Below, piece by piece: positions 1-11,754 of a stretch of DNA of 64,000 bases. Made by a program: the position numbers and the translations under genes. Position 1 is the first letter of the stretch. The number at the start of each line of letters is the position of its first letter. Below the pieces are notes generated by a model. It did not search any database. It was not told the origin of the DNA and saw nothing but the letters and a program-made list of their open reading frames with translations. The DNA is from Amphiduros pacificus (lineage: Eukaryota > Annelida > Polychaeta > Phyllodocida > Hesionidae): contig OX439004.1 in NCBI GenBank assembly GCA_949316495.1, positions 16,032,536 to 16,096,535 on the forward strand, in the 5' to 3' direction.

Positions 1-400
1 TTGACGGTGCTGAGTCATAGCAAGACTAAATGTACCATGACGGTGCTGAGTCATAGCAAGACTAAATGTACCATGACGGTGCTCAGTCATAGAAAGACTC
101 CATATACTATGACGGTGCTGAGTCATAGCAAGAATCCATGTACCATAACCATGCTGAGTCATAGCAAGACTCCATGTACCATGACGGTGCTGAGTCATAG
201 CAAGACTAAATGTACCTTGACAGTGCTGAGTCATAGAAAGACTCCCTGTACCATGACCATGCTGAGTCATTGAAAGACTCCATGTACCATGATTGTGCTG
301 AGTCATAGCAAGACACCATGTACCATGACGGTGCTGAGTCATAGCAAAACGAAATGTACCATGACGGTGCTGAGTCATAGCAAGACTCCATGCACCTTGA
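1..400. repeat. 36-bp minisatellite with AP-1/NF-E2-like core
   Basis: Eleven copies in strict 36-base register, starting at the window edge (the array may continue outside). Ten of eleven contain TGCTGAGTCAT, at 8 and every 36 bases to 368; copy 3 has TGCTCAGTCAT. The other half varies (AGACTAAATGTACCATGACG or AGACTCCATGTACC). Decayed copies continue to about 490. Short open frames here are products of the 36-base period. Confidence 0.95.
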
Positions 401-490
401 TCTTGCTGAGGAATCGGTCCGGAGCCACAGTGAAACTCCATATACCATGACCTGTTTAGGAATCAGACAAGAGTCATAGCATGACCTGCT

Positions 491-1584
491 GAAGGATTGG
501 ACTGACTTTGGACTGACTGCCTGTTGATTTTGATACATTCATTACTGGAGAGTTTGACTACATATTAAATACTGTTACAATTATATTTCACTTGCATTCC
601 TTGAAATATCCTTCTTTGGCCATTTTTCCTCCCAAGAGTAATGTAAGAACATTAAATTCTTTACAGTTTTGTCTTCACATCTTTATCATAAGCGGTTTAA
701 ATCTTTCCATTGGAGCAAGTGGTGAGGGCAAAAATGATGAAAAGATTCGGCAATGCCTGCAACAATATTTCACAACTTCAGCTCACCAAAATTATTTAGT
801 GTTCATTATTTAAGTTGTTAAAAGTTATCACATGGCAACAACAGACACGACATTACCTTTCATCATGTTTAAATGATTGGATTATTAGGGCTGTCAAAAC
901 ACAATTACCAAGGATCACCCTGCGAGTGTTGTGCTGCCAACCATTTCCACCACCAATAAGCTCAGAAACGTTATCCAATTTAGAGCATTGCAACATAAAT
1001 GCTTCCATACAGATATGCCAGCAAAGCAAATAATTGTTTTTGGTATTGCATTATTAAAGATGAAAATGGGAACTGTTTTGAGATAATTGTCTACACAGAT
1101 ATTAATAATTTCTGATAAAACTTCAAGATAGATTACAGTAACAATTTGAAGTTTTTTTAATATTTAGATGGAGAAATCTGTTTAAATTGAATGCGATATT
1201 CCTAATTAGTGGTATGAGGAACCTAGAGCAACAATGGGTTCGTTTGGTAATATGATAAACTATAACGACAATGTTATTTTAAATAATGTCATCTAATAAA
1301 TGAATGAGTTTTTATTGTACATACCTTGTATAATTGTAAAACCACAAACGAATATAAAATATACCAAAATGTGAACATAAAAAATCATGAAACAGGTATA
1401 AAGGGATGTCAGATACAGCTACACAGTAAAAATTCAACCTATAATTCTACCGAACTATTTTATTCGTTTGTGGCGGAATAATGCGATATCAGTTTGTGTA
1501 CTGTGCACATGCATAGGTCAATGGTGAGAAATGCACCTCATAACACTTGTGATTCACAACACCTGCTACTAAATGTTGCGTCAT
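491..1584. other. Intergenic, no gene seen
   Basis: AT-rich unique-looking DNA. Short open frames at 592-1033 have no recognisable family or splice-site support. Nothing else supported. Confidence 0.6.
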
Positions 1585-1740
1585 GCCAGTCCCGTGATAG
1601 GTCTCATTAGGGGTCCTGCTTATATGAGAAGGAAGTCCTATTCCTGACACAAGGTCAAGAGTTTCAACCCGGCCCCATTAAGGAGTTGACCCCAGACTCA
1701 GGCCATGCTTCTAAATTGCCCAACCTCTCCAATCACGGCC
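1585..1740 (+). repeat. Degenerate tRNA-SINE-like copy
   Basis: TTAGGGGTCCTGCTTAT and GGTCAAGAGTTTCAACCCGG line up in order and spacing with TTAGGGCGCCAGCTTAT and GGTCGTGGGTTCGAACCCCG of the intact SINE at 10469. The box B equivalent has lost key bases and no target duplication was found. The ends are approximate. Confidence 0.4.
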
Positions 1741-2094
1741 TTGTCACTAGCCCACACACTTTTTTATATTTGCCTTATTGATGTACAAATACACCAGGCT
1801 TGTAATCTGTATCATGATGTGAGAATGTCAATGTAGATAGAACATTTCTGAATATTTGTCAAAATACTACTCCAGATTTAATCCAGCAAATGAATGATAA
1901 AGCTGCTCTCACGTTTATGTAGAAATTAGCAGCATAACTGTTTTTCATTTGGTATATATTTTGGCAAGTGCGCATGTCTGCACCAGGCCGTGTGAAAACA
2001 ATCCTGGAAATCTGGGAAGTTAACATACTTAGACCATCAGGCACTGGAACAGAGATACCTTCCAATCATACCAAACATACCCGATGATATACAT

Positions 2095-5000
2095 ATACCC
2101 ATCGACACCACTGCCTTTACCATCACATCATACATCCCTGATATCACACCGAGGACAGTGGCTCCTGACCATCGACACCACTGCCTTCCCATCACACCAT
2201 GCATCCCTGATATCACACCGAGGACAGTTGCTCCTGCCCGTCGACACCACTGCCTTCCCATCACACCATGCATCCCTGATATCACACCTAGCACAGTGGC
2301 TTCTGACCATCGACACCACTGCCTTCCCATCACACCATGCATCCCTGATATCACACCTAGCACAGTGGCTCCTGACCATCGACACCACTGCCTTCCCATC
2401 ACACCATGCATCCCTGATATCACACCTAGTACAGTGGCTCCTGACCATCGACACCACTGCCTTCGCATCACACCATGCATCCCTGATATCACACCTAGCA
2501 CAGTGGCTTCTGACCATCGACACCACTGCCTTCCCATCACACCATGCGTCCCTGATATCACACCTAGCACAGTGGCTTCTGACCATCGACACCACTGCCT
2601 TCCCATCACACCATGCATCCCTGATATCACACTGCGGACAGTGGCCCCTGACCATCGACACCACTGCCTTCCCATCACACCATGCATCCCTGATATCACA
2701 CCGAGGACAGTGGCTCCTGACCATCGACACCACTGCCTTCCCATCACACCATGCGTCCCTGATATCACACCTAGCACAGTGGCTTCTGACCATCGACACC
2801 ACTGCCTTCCCATCACACCATGCATCCCTGATATCACACCGAGGACAGTGACTCCTGACCATCGACACCACTGCCTTCCCATCACACCATGCGTCCCTGA
2901 TATCACACCTAGCACAGTGGCTCCTGACCATCGACACCACTGCCTTCGCATCACACCATGCATCCCTGATATCACACCTAGCACAGTGGCTTCTGACCAT
3001 CGACACCACTGCCTTCCCATCACACCATGCGTCCCTGATATCACACCTAGCACAGTGGCTTCTGACCATCGACACCACTGCCTTCCCATCACACCATGCA
3101 TCCCTGATATCACACCGAGGACAGTGGCTCCTGTCCATCGACACCACTGCCTTCCCATCACACCATGCATCCCTGATATCACACCTAGCACAGTTGCTCC
3201 TGCCTGTCGACACCACTGCCTTCCCATCACACCATGCATCCCTGATATCACACCGAGGACAGTGACTCCTGACCATCGACACCACTGCCTTCCCATCACA
3301 CCATGCATCCCTGATATCACACCGAGGACAGTGGCCCCTGACCATCGACACCACTGCCTTCCCATCACACCATGCATCCCTGATATCACACCTAGCACAG
3401 TGCCTCCTGACCATCGACACCACTGCCTTCCCATCACACCATGCATCCCTGATATCACACCGAGGACAGTGGCCCCTGACCATCGACACCACTGCCTTCC
3501 CATCACACCATGCATCCTTAATATCACACCGAGGACAGTGGCTCCTGACCATTGACGCCACTGCCTTCCCATCACACCATGCGTCCCTGATATCACACCT
3601 AGCACAGTTGCTCCTGCCCGTCGACACCACTGCCTTCCCATCACACCATGCATCCCTGATATCACACCTAGGACAGTGCCTCTTGACCATCGACACCACT
3701 GCCTTCCCATCACACCATGCATCCCTGATATCACACCGAGGACAGTGGCCCCTGACCATTGACACCACTGCCTTCCCATCACACCATGCATCCCTGATAT
3801 CACACCGAGGACAGTGGCCCCTGACCATCGACACCACTGCCTTCCCATCACACCATGCATCCTTAATATCACACCGAGGACAGTTGCTCCTGACCATCGA
3901 CACCACTGCCTTCTTATCACACCATGCATCCCTGATATCACACTGCGGACAGTGGCCCCTGACCATCGACACCACTGCCTTCCCATCACACCATGCATCC
4001 CTGATATCACACCGCGGACAGTGGCCCCTGACCATCGACACCACTGCCTTCCCATCACACCATGCATCCTTAATATCACACCGAGGACAGTGGCTCCTGA
4101 CCATTGACGCCACTGCCTTCCCATCACACCATGCATCCTTAATATCACACCGAGGACAGTGGCTCCTGTCCATCGACACCACTGCCTTCCCATCACACCA
4201 TGCATCCCTGATATCACACCTAGCACAGTGGCTCCTGACCATCGACACCACTGCCTTCCCATCACACCATGCATCCCTGATATCACACCTAGCACAGTGG
4301 CTCCTGACCATCGACACCACTGCCTTCCCATCACACCATGCATCCCTGATATCACACCTAGCACAGTGCCTCCTGACCATCGACACCACTGCCTTCTTAT
4401 CACACCATGCATCCCTGATATCACACTGCGGACAGTGGCCCCTGACCATCGACACCACTGCCTTCCCATCACACCATGCATCCCTGATATCACACCGCGG
4501 ACAGTGGCCCCTGACCATCGACACCACTGCCTTCCCATCACACCATGCATCCCTGATATCACACCGCGGACAGTGGCTCCTGACCATTGACGCCACTGCC
4601 TTCCCATCACACCATGCATCCCTGATATCACACCGCGGACAGTGGCCCCTGACCATCGACACCACTGCCTTCCCATCACACCATGCATCCCTGATATCAC
4701 ACCTAGTACAGTGGCTCCTGACCATCAACACCACTGCCTTCCCATCACACCATGCATCCCTGATATCACACCGAGGACAGTGGCTCCTGACCATCGACAC
4801 CACTGCCTTCCCATCACACCATGCATCCCTGATATCACACCGAGGACAGTTGCTCCTGCCCGTCGACACCACTGCCTTCCCATCACACCATGCATCCCTG
4901 ATATCACACCTAGCACAGTGCCTCCTGACCATCGACACCACTGCCTTCCCATCACACCATGCATCCCTGATATCACACCGAGGACAGTGGCCCCTGACCA

Positions 5001-5541
5001 TCGACACCACTGCCTTCCCATCACACCATACATCCCTGATATCACACCGAGGACAGTGCCTCCTGACCATCGACACCACTGCCTTCCCATCACACCATGC
5101 ATCCCTGATATCACACCTAGGACAGTGGCTCCTGACCATCGACACCACTGCCTTCCCATCACACCATGCATCCCTGATATCACACCTAGCACAGTGCCTC
5201 CTGACCATCGACACCACTGCCTTCCCATCACACCATGCATCCCTGATATCACACCGAGGACAGTGGCCCCTGACCATCGACACCACTGCCTTCCCATCAC
5301 ACCATGCATCCCTGATATCACACCTAGCACAGTGGCTTCTGACCATCGACACCACTGCCTTCCCATCACACCATGCATCCCTGATATCACACCTAGGACA
5401 GTGGCTCCTGTCCATCGACACCACTGCCTTCCCATCACACCATGCGTCCCTGATATCACACCTAGCACAGTTGCTCCTGCCCGTCGACACCACTGCCTTC
5501 CCATCACACCATGCGTCCCTGATAACACACCTAGGAACTAG
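2095..5541. repeat. 69-bp minisatellite, 50 copies
   Basis: Fifty units of 69 bases; anchors such as TCGACACCACTGCC, CATCACACCATGCATCC and TGATATCACACC recur in every unit. Apart from one extra base in the first unit, the register is constant over 49 steps. Diversity is confined to a few positions (CCGAGGACAG / CCTAGCACAG / CCGCGGACAG; GACCATCGAC / GCCCGTCGAC / GACCATTGAC; GCATCC / GCGTCC). Marker variants recur 483 bases (7 units) apart near 3911 and 4394, and at 4103 and 4586. Long frames are open on both strands (up to 1138 codons on minus) because 69 is a multiple of three and the unit lacks stops; no gene is called. Confidence 0.97.
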
Positions 5542-6412
5542 CACTTCCTATCATACCATATAACAATGGAGACATACTATTTCATAAAGAACTTCTGCTC
5601 TTTCATATGTACACAGCACATGTTCACAGCACATTACATACCGGCATTGACCGTCTTTAATATATACCACCTGAAAATAGTGTCACTCTGAACACCTGCT
5701 TCTTACAATCATAGAAACACGCATTATAATTCCATTATAGTGTCATTCTTAAAGAAATCTTTCCTGTTAATTACATTTTTGGATGAAATGTAAGAAATAC
5801 CATATATGTCTAAATTTTAAATAATGGAGGCTTTTGAAAATCCAACCTTGTGGATTTCCGTCCAAGAGGGAAACCTTAGACTCTACCTATCTATTTTGTG
5901 TTTACTTGATACTCCAACAGGAAGGACTGGTCTACAGTGTCATTGTAAAAGGGATATATGATGCTTATATGCCAAGATACAGACATACATGTTTGCCACA
6001 CAACGTCTTCTACTTGTAGTTAGAAAATATAAAGGTCCACAAATTATTGAATTCAAATATTACCAGAACATGATAGTTAAGAAATATGATGAATATGTAA
6101 AGTGAACTAAAAAGATGATCTCTTTAATAGACTGAATGGTTATGAAAAGATAGATTCTTAAATGTCGTGGTATTTGAAATTTCAAACTTTACTCTCAGTC
6201 CCATCTTACAAAGAAAGAAAAACTAAAAGATAAGGACATCAGGAGGAAGCCATAAGCGACACCTATTCAGCCAATACATGATACTGGTGGACAAGATTGA
6301 CCTGGAAGTGGCCATCCAATATATTGACAGCCAAATGCATCTCATGATCAATAACTGACTTAGATAGCTTGCAACTTACAAGAATAGATATGTATTTTGA
6401 AGGCCCATGTGA
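5542..6412. other. Intergenic, no gene seen
   Basis: AT-rich DNA between the 69-bp array and a MITE-like element. No exon-like frame, RNA gene or repeat could be supported. Confidence 0.6.
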
Positions 6413-7260
6413 TACCTTATACAGAGAAAAATTCGCGCCTAGTTATTTTCGCGAATTTTGGATTTCTAGTACATAATATTATCACAAATTACGCTTTGCA
6501 GGTCGAGAACAGAACAAAACCATCCATTATTGCGCAATATATTAATATTTCAATGCGAATTAATAACAATCATTTTAATGATAAATAAAAGTATATACCC
6601 AATATTAACACAAAATACGCTTTGCAGGTCGAGAATAGAACTAAACCATTCATCCATTTAACATGCATTACGCAATACGAAGTCGTCATTTTAAAAAGCA
6701 GGAGTGACGGGGACAGGCTCTTATTTTTGGCGCGAAAACTTACATTGAAAAATTTAATATATTGCGCAACGATGGATCCCTGGCTTCACTTCGTGTTGCC
6801 GCACATCAAATTTACCGTGTTCCGCACATCGAAAACGTAACACGTGTGAAAGCATTTCTGTCAAAAAAAGGAAGACACGACTCAAAGCAATGGAAACAAT
6901 GACGAAATGCAAAACTGTGAACGCTGATAATTGGAATCAGTGAGAACAAAGTCAAAACAAAGCTTTTCGAAATAATAGACCAAAAATATTGGGTAAATAC
7001 CTTTATTTATCGTTTAAAACGCAATTAAAATCGATCCAGTAAATTCTGTGGCAAATCTGCAAAGTCACGTGGCCAATCGATCCGCTACGTCACGGACATT
7101 GTATTTACGTTTTACTTTTACTTCTATGTCTATTAAAATTATTATTTAATTATATCGCACAATTCAATTCAATTTCGCGTCCATTTAATTTTGCGAATGA
7201 CGTCCTGGCGCGAATTAACGCGAAAATAAAAAGGTCGCGAAAATTTGTCTGTATACAGTA
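6413..7260. mobile_element. MITE-like element with about 45-bp imperfect inverted ends
   Basis: The left end (6413-6460: TATACAGAGAAAAATTCGCG, then CCTAGTTATTTTCGCG) matches the reverse complement of the right end (7210-7260: TATACAGACAAATTTTCGCG, then CCTTTTTATTTTCGCG). The interior has no transposase frame. Two internal segments (6484-6545 and 6608-6670) are diverged direct copies sharing TACGCTTTGCAGGTCGAGAA. Exact termini and target duplication are unresolved; TA-rich flanks allow TA or TATA. Probably a non-autonomous DNA transposon. Confidence 0.65.
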
Positions 7261-8945
7261 TAAAGACTGAAACAGATATATGAAGACTGAAACAGATATC
7301 CATATATGATATTTAGGATCAGACAATCAACACGAATGCAATATAAAACTGGAGGAAGACTCAACTTATTTGAAGTAGCAGACACAATCATCCATTGTAG
7401 TTCTTGAAACCGGAAAGAATACATATTTCGCTTAAGTCAATACAGGAAATGAAATATTCACTTTATTCAGCTCCAAGCTAAAAGAAAATGCTAGGGAAAA
7501 ATGAATATTTGAATGTCTGCAGGACTGCAATGACGTGGTATAATACTTTGACATTTAGAAACTTCTTTGAATTGTGACAGATGGACGTGATCATTTCTCA
7601 AATGGCAGGTGCTTTATCCTATATTTATGAGCGATGCGGAAAAAGAGTCTTTATAACAATATGTTACCTATATGTCCCTATTGTTGCCTGGAATCAAAAC
7701 GTTATGAACAGTAAAGAAGCAAATAAAATCAATAATTCATGTAATCACATAATAATAACAAAATATTAAATAAAGAGAATATGTTTTTATTGATATTACA
7801 TTAGAAAGTGAAGGATTGTCATAAAATAGTTTAATTGGATCTTATATATAATATATAAGAGAAAGACTGTCAGTCAAATGCATTGGTAAGTCATAGGCCA
7901 GAAAGAACAGGTTTTTCTCAACCACCTTCTCCTATTATAGGGCAATAACTTCAATCGGTGCGAATAATATCTCGCTAAGGAAAATTAAAACTAAAGTATA
8001 CAAAAAAACTTGAATTGTGCAAAGGATAAGGCGTGCACTACACTCCACCAAACCAATTAAACACGAATGAGTAAAATAAAAAGCAACACCCTATTCCCTT
8101 TAAAAAGGGGAAGATATGGCAATAGATGATTCTGCCTGTCTCTGTATTCCTTGTTACCAGATTACTGTATCAAGGCATCTTTGTTACACGTAAGTGTTGT
8201 GTAATTTCTTCCACGGAGACTTGTATACATACTTTGATAATCTAATTCAATGGCCGTTTATCAACCCCATCTTTACATGTAACTACTATAGCAGTTAATA
8301 TTGTCGCCTACAAAATAAAAGTGTTGATTAATCTCCAGGGATGGGAGAGCTCTGAGTGTGCCGGACAGCAGTCGCAGCTTACCCGAGTCATATGACGTCA
8401 CAACATTGTTCTCAACGAATCCGGATGTTTCTGTTATATAACGACTTCGTGAGCATCAAAATCACGGCCATTTATAGTTGAGTGTGCAACAGTGTAATTG
8501 TTGTGCCACCAAGCTTGGATTATCCTCCTTGTACACATTTGAAATTGGGGCAGCTTTTTATTTCAAAATGGGTCAGAATTCAGTTCCAGATACTCAAAAA
8601 CTCAATTATGTTACTGATGAACATGTTAATATCTTGAAATTGATTTGATAGATGACATTGAAATGTTAAAATGTTGCCATTGTTTAAATCTAGTCATTGC
8701 GTACGGCACTGCTCAGATTTCTCTAGGATTGGCTGTGATTTAGTGTCCGTCTAAGATGCGAGCGCCCGAAAATGACACGATTATGGTGTCCGTGAAGAGC
8801 GTGAAGTGTACGGATTAGTTCAGATTTTTAGTCCGGAAATGTTCAAAGCTCCCCCGCACGTGATCTCATAGCATATATCATAACAATAACCACAAGAGAA
8901 ATATTTCAAGACATTATTTGAAGCTTAAACTCGGCACACAGAACC
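7261..8945. other. Intergenic with a CRE palindrome; no gene seen
   Basis: Holds TGACGTCA at 8393-8400 followed by a TATATAA at about 8435, and a copy of a dispersed repeat at 8809-8855. A 26-codon frame starts at 8568 but lacks any supporting evidence. Two direct copies of AGACTGAAACAGATAT lie near 7265-7300. Confidence 0.5.
8809..8855 (+). repeat. Dispersed repeat fragment (copy 1 of 2)
   Basis: TACGGATTAGTTCAGATTTT, then TAGTCCGGAAATGTTCAAAG and CTCCCC, closely resembles 18349-18394 in intron 6. A weaker relative (GTACGGCACTGCTCAGATTT) is at about 8700. Class unknown. Confidence 0.6.
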
Positions 8946-9556
8946 TATACCCAAAGACATCGGCAAAATGGACTTGAAATCCACTGTTTCTAGAAACACT
9001 ACGCACTGCCCATCATATTGAAGTTTCCCCAGTAATTAAACTCGACTTCCGGCGATTGACTGTTGCAGTTCTGATCCATGTCATCGTCTTTCCCAGTCAT
9101 AATATCTATAATTGCAAATCCGTGTGAATTCTGTAGTGTTTTTTTTTCAGTTTTTTACCCGATATCAAACTTGACTACGTGAAATGGCATTTAGAAGAGT
9201 CCAAGTAATGACGTCATGGAAACGCAAAGGGAGAATCTTCATATGACGTCACACGCACCACTGCATTGTTGAGCTTCAGATAGTTGCTGTCACTCCTATA
9301 ATTAGACTGACCCACTTTCACCTGTTTGCGCAAACTCGTAAACAATGGCGAAACGCTGCTGAGACCAGGAAAAGACAAAGAAATTTTTTCTAACAAGCCT
9401 AAAATCTAATGTTGAATTAATGGAAACATGGTCCCTTTAAAACCTGTTGCCGGAAAACGAGTTCTATTGGAGTCGGGACTTAAATTGGGTGGGCAGTGCA
9501 TGGTATTCATGAAAACAGTGGATTTCTAGTCCATTTTGCCGATGTCTTTGGGTATA
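8946..9556. mobile_element. Foldback/MITE-like element with 107-bp inverted arms
   Basis: Arm 8946-9052 and arm 9450-9556 are inverted copies of equal length. The outer 45 bases are almost identical (TATACCCAAAGACATCGGC against GCCGATGTCTTTGGGTATA); inner parts are more diverged but keep the GGGCAGTGC and CCGGAA blocks. The 397-base centre has no coding potential and contains two TGACGTCA sites. The ends TATACCC/GGGTATA suggest a TA or TATA target. Likely a non-autonomous DNA transposon; family not identified. Confidence 0.75.
9209..9216. promoter_or_regulatory. CRE palindrome TGACGTCA (pair with 9244-9251)
   Basis: Perfect cAMP-response-element palindrome, repeated 35 bases on at 9244-9251, inside the loop of the foldback element. 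Function unknown; no adjacent gene. Confidence 0.4.
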
Positions 9557-10037
9557 ATATGGCCAATATCAGTCTCTGTGACAGAGCAGTACCTAATATG
9601 GCCAATGTCAGTCCCTGTGGCAGAGTAGTACCTAATATGGCCAATGTCAGTCTCTGTGACAGAGTAGTACCTAATATGGCCAATATCAGTCTCTGTGACA
9701 GAGTAGTACCTAATATGGCCAATATCAGTCCCTGTCTGTGACAGAGTAGTACCTAATATGGCCAATGTCAGTCTCTGTGACAGAGTAGTACCTAATATGA
9801 CCAATGTCAGTCTGTGTGACAGAGTAGTACCTAATATGGCCAATGTCAGTCTCTGTGACAGAGTAATACCTAATATGGCCAATGTCAGTCTCTGTGACAG
9901 AGTAGTACCTAATATGGCCAATGTCAGTCTGTGTGACAGAGTAGTACCTAATATGACCAATGTCAGTCTCTGTGACAGAGTAGTACCTAATATGGCCAAT
10001 GTCAGTCTCTGTCTGTGACAGAGTAGTACCTAATATG
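9556..10037. repeat. 39-bp minisatellite, about 12 copies
   Basis: Unit built around CCTAATATGGCCAATGTCAG plus CTCTGTGACAGAGTAGTA. Two copies carry a 4-base insertion (CTGTCTGTGACAGAG at 9732 and 10009), spaced 277 bases = 7 units + 4, so a 7-unit block was duplicated. The CTCTGTGACAGAG core is nearly palindromic. The array starts exactly where the foldback arm ends. Confidence 0.95.
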
Positions 10038-10456
10038 ATAAGGATAAAGGTTGGCGAAAACGGTTTAATTATAAAAATACCTGAACCAATTTAAAAACCA
10101 AATTAAATTGATAATTACATTCGGTGAAAATATGCCAGCGCTATTCATTTACGCATTGAATTACCCAACAAACCTGACAATTACTGGAATTATTCGGTTT
10201 TACATTCAGATAATGTAAACTCCGCTAAAAGAGAAAGAGCAAAGGTCTTCGTAGTTCACAGACAAACTTCATCGTCATCGTGTACGCATTATGCTGATAA
10301 CAGTGTTTGTCTGAAAGAGTTGTGTTTGTAGTTTGTAGTTGTCAAATTTATTTTGAATAAATCGTATTTGTTCAAATCTACTCCATGTTCTTTCTAACAT
10401 ATTATGTTTCAACTAACATGTTGTTTCTTTGTGCCAATACATTTCATGTACTAAAT
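10038..10456. other. Intergenic, no gene seen
   Basis: AT-rich spacer between the 39-bp array and the SINE; nothing supported. Confidence 0.6.
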
Positions 10457-10468
10457 AGCATGTACTAA

Positions 10469-10790
10469 GAGGCCACGGGCCGTGGCGCAGTTGGTTAGGG
10501 CGCCAGCTTATTAGCAACAGTTCCTCTGTGGTGATCCAAAGGTCGTGGGTTCGAACCCCGGCCGTGCCGGGATTGAACTCATGATACAATTTCCCACATG
10601 AGCTGAGGCCTGTGCCAAAGGGTTAACCCGTTGTCCTTGTAAATCTGTGACCGGGTGGGTTGTCATGTCAAGGACCTGCGACATGACAATTCAGTGAGGC
10701 AGCACTATATCTGCTACAAGTAGGTCTCATCACGAAATAACTGAAATAATGTTAAAAGTGATGTAAAACCCCAAAACCAAAACCAAAACC
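10469..10790 (+). mobile_element. tRNA-derived SINE, apparently full length
   Basis: A 322-base element flanked by a perfect 12-base target duplication AGCATGTACTAA (10457-10468 and 10791-10802). The head has RNA polymerase III promoter boxes: box A TGGCGCAGTTGG at 10483 and box B GGTTCGAACCC at 10548. A tRNA-unrelated body follows (with GAGGCAGCACTATATCTGC, a type of tail seen in mollusc SINEs), and the 3' end is ACCCCAAAACCAAAACC. An intact duplication and intact boxes point to a fairly recent insertion. It does not fold as a functional tRNA. Confidence 0.9.
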
Positions 10791-10802
10791 AGCATGTACT
10801 AA

Positions 10803-11197
10803 ACTCTTATCAAATATATTTATCGTAATATTTAATAACTATAATTACAAGTTTGTTATTTATGAAACAAATCAATCGATGTCGTTTAGAAAATAAAGAA
10901 ATTAGACAAACCAGAAGACTTAGCTAAGACCTGGAATGTGACTGGACCTGCTTTTTACTCCATCCCAGTGAAGTACCTTCTGGACCTTCCACTGTGATAC
11001 CAAATCAGTGTATCATGATAAGAAGCAATCGAAACAACGAAATATTCTTTGTAAATCTTATAAAGTCATGACAGAAACAAGTTTTGATACTTAATCAATT
11101 CTTAACCAATGGATAAACTAGTAGGTTTAGGGGTCTATGATAAAGATCGAATGTTGTATCAAGGGAGATCACCAGAGGTCATCAACTTCCCAACTCT
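10803..11197. other. Intergenic, no gene seen
   Basis: Spacer between the SINE and the 24-bp array; nothing supported. Confidence 0.6.
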
Positions 11198-11754
11198 CAA
11201 TCTCCGTCTAGCGAGGACCGCCCATCTCCGTCTAGCGAGGACCATCCATCTCTGTCTAGCGAGGACCTCCCATCTCTGTCTAATGAAGATCGCCCATCTC
11301 CAACGAGGATCGCCCATCTCCGTCTAACGAGGACCATCCATCTCCATCTAGCGAGGACCTCCCATCTCCGTCTAGCGAAGACCTCCCATCTCCGTCTAAC
11401 GAGAACCTCCCATATCCATCTAGCGAGGACCTTCCTACTCCGTCTAACGAGGACCTCCCATCTCCGTCTAGCGAGGACCATCCATCTCCGTCTAGCGAGG
11501 ACCATCCATCTCCGTCTAGCGAGGACCTCCCATCTCCGTCTAGCGAGGACCATCCATCTCCGTCTAGCGAGGACCTCCCATCTCCGTCTAGCGAGGACCT
11601 CCCATCTCCGTCTAACGAGGACCTCCCATCTCCGCCTAGCGAGGACCTCCCATCTCCGTCTAGCGAGGACCTCCCATCTCCATCTAGCGAGGATCGCCCA
11701 TCTCCGTCTAGCGAAGACCTCCCCCATCTCCGTCTAGCAAGGACCGCCCATCTC
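11198..11754. repeat. 24-bp minisatellite, about 23 copies
   Basis: Unit CCCATCTCCGTCTAGCGAGG plus ACCT, with variants ACCATC, ATCGCC and AACGAGG. Divisible by three, so both strands give repetitive open frames (for example SSLDGDGR) that are not taken as genes. Confidence 0.95.

Noticed and set aside
2037-5563. Protein genes of 250-1138 codons in the 69-bp array
   Set aside because: Several overlapping frames on both strands are open at once, which follows from a stop-poor unit whose length is a multiple of three. No start context, splice sites or known domain.
8568-8648. A 26-codon frame starting MGQNSV
   Set aside because: Too short, no donor site or homologue recognised. The CRE and TATA-like bases upstream are not enough.
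10469-10560. A functional tRNA gene
   Set aside because: Pol III boxes are present, but the arms do not pair as a cloverleaf and the element continues into a SINE body with a tail and target duplications.
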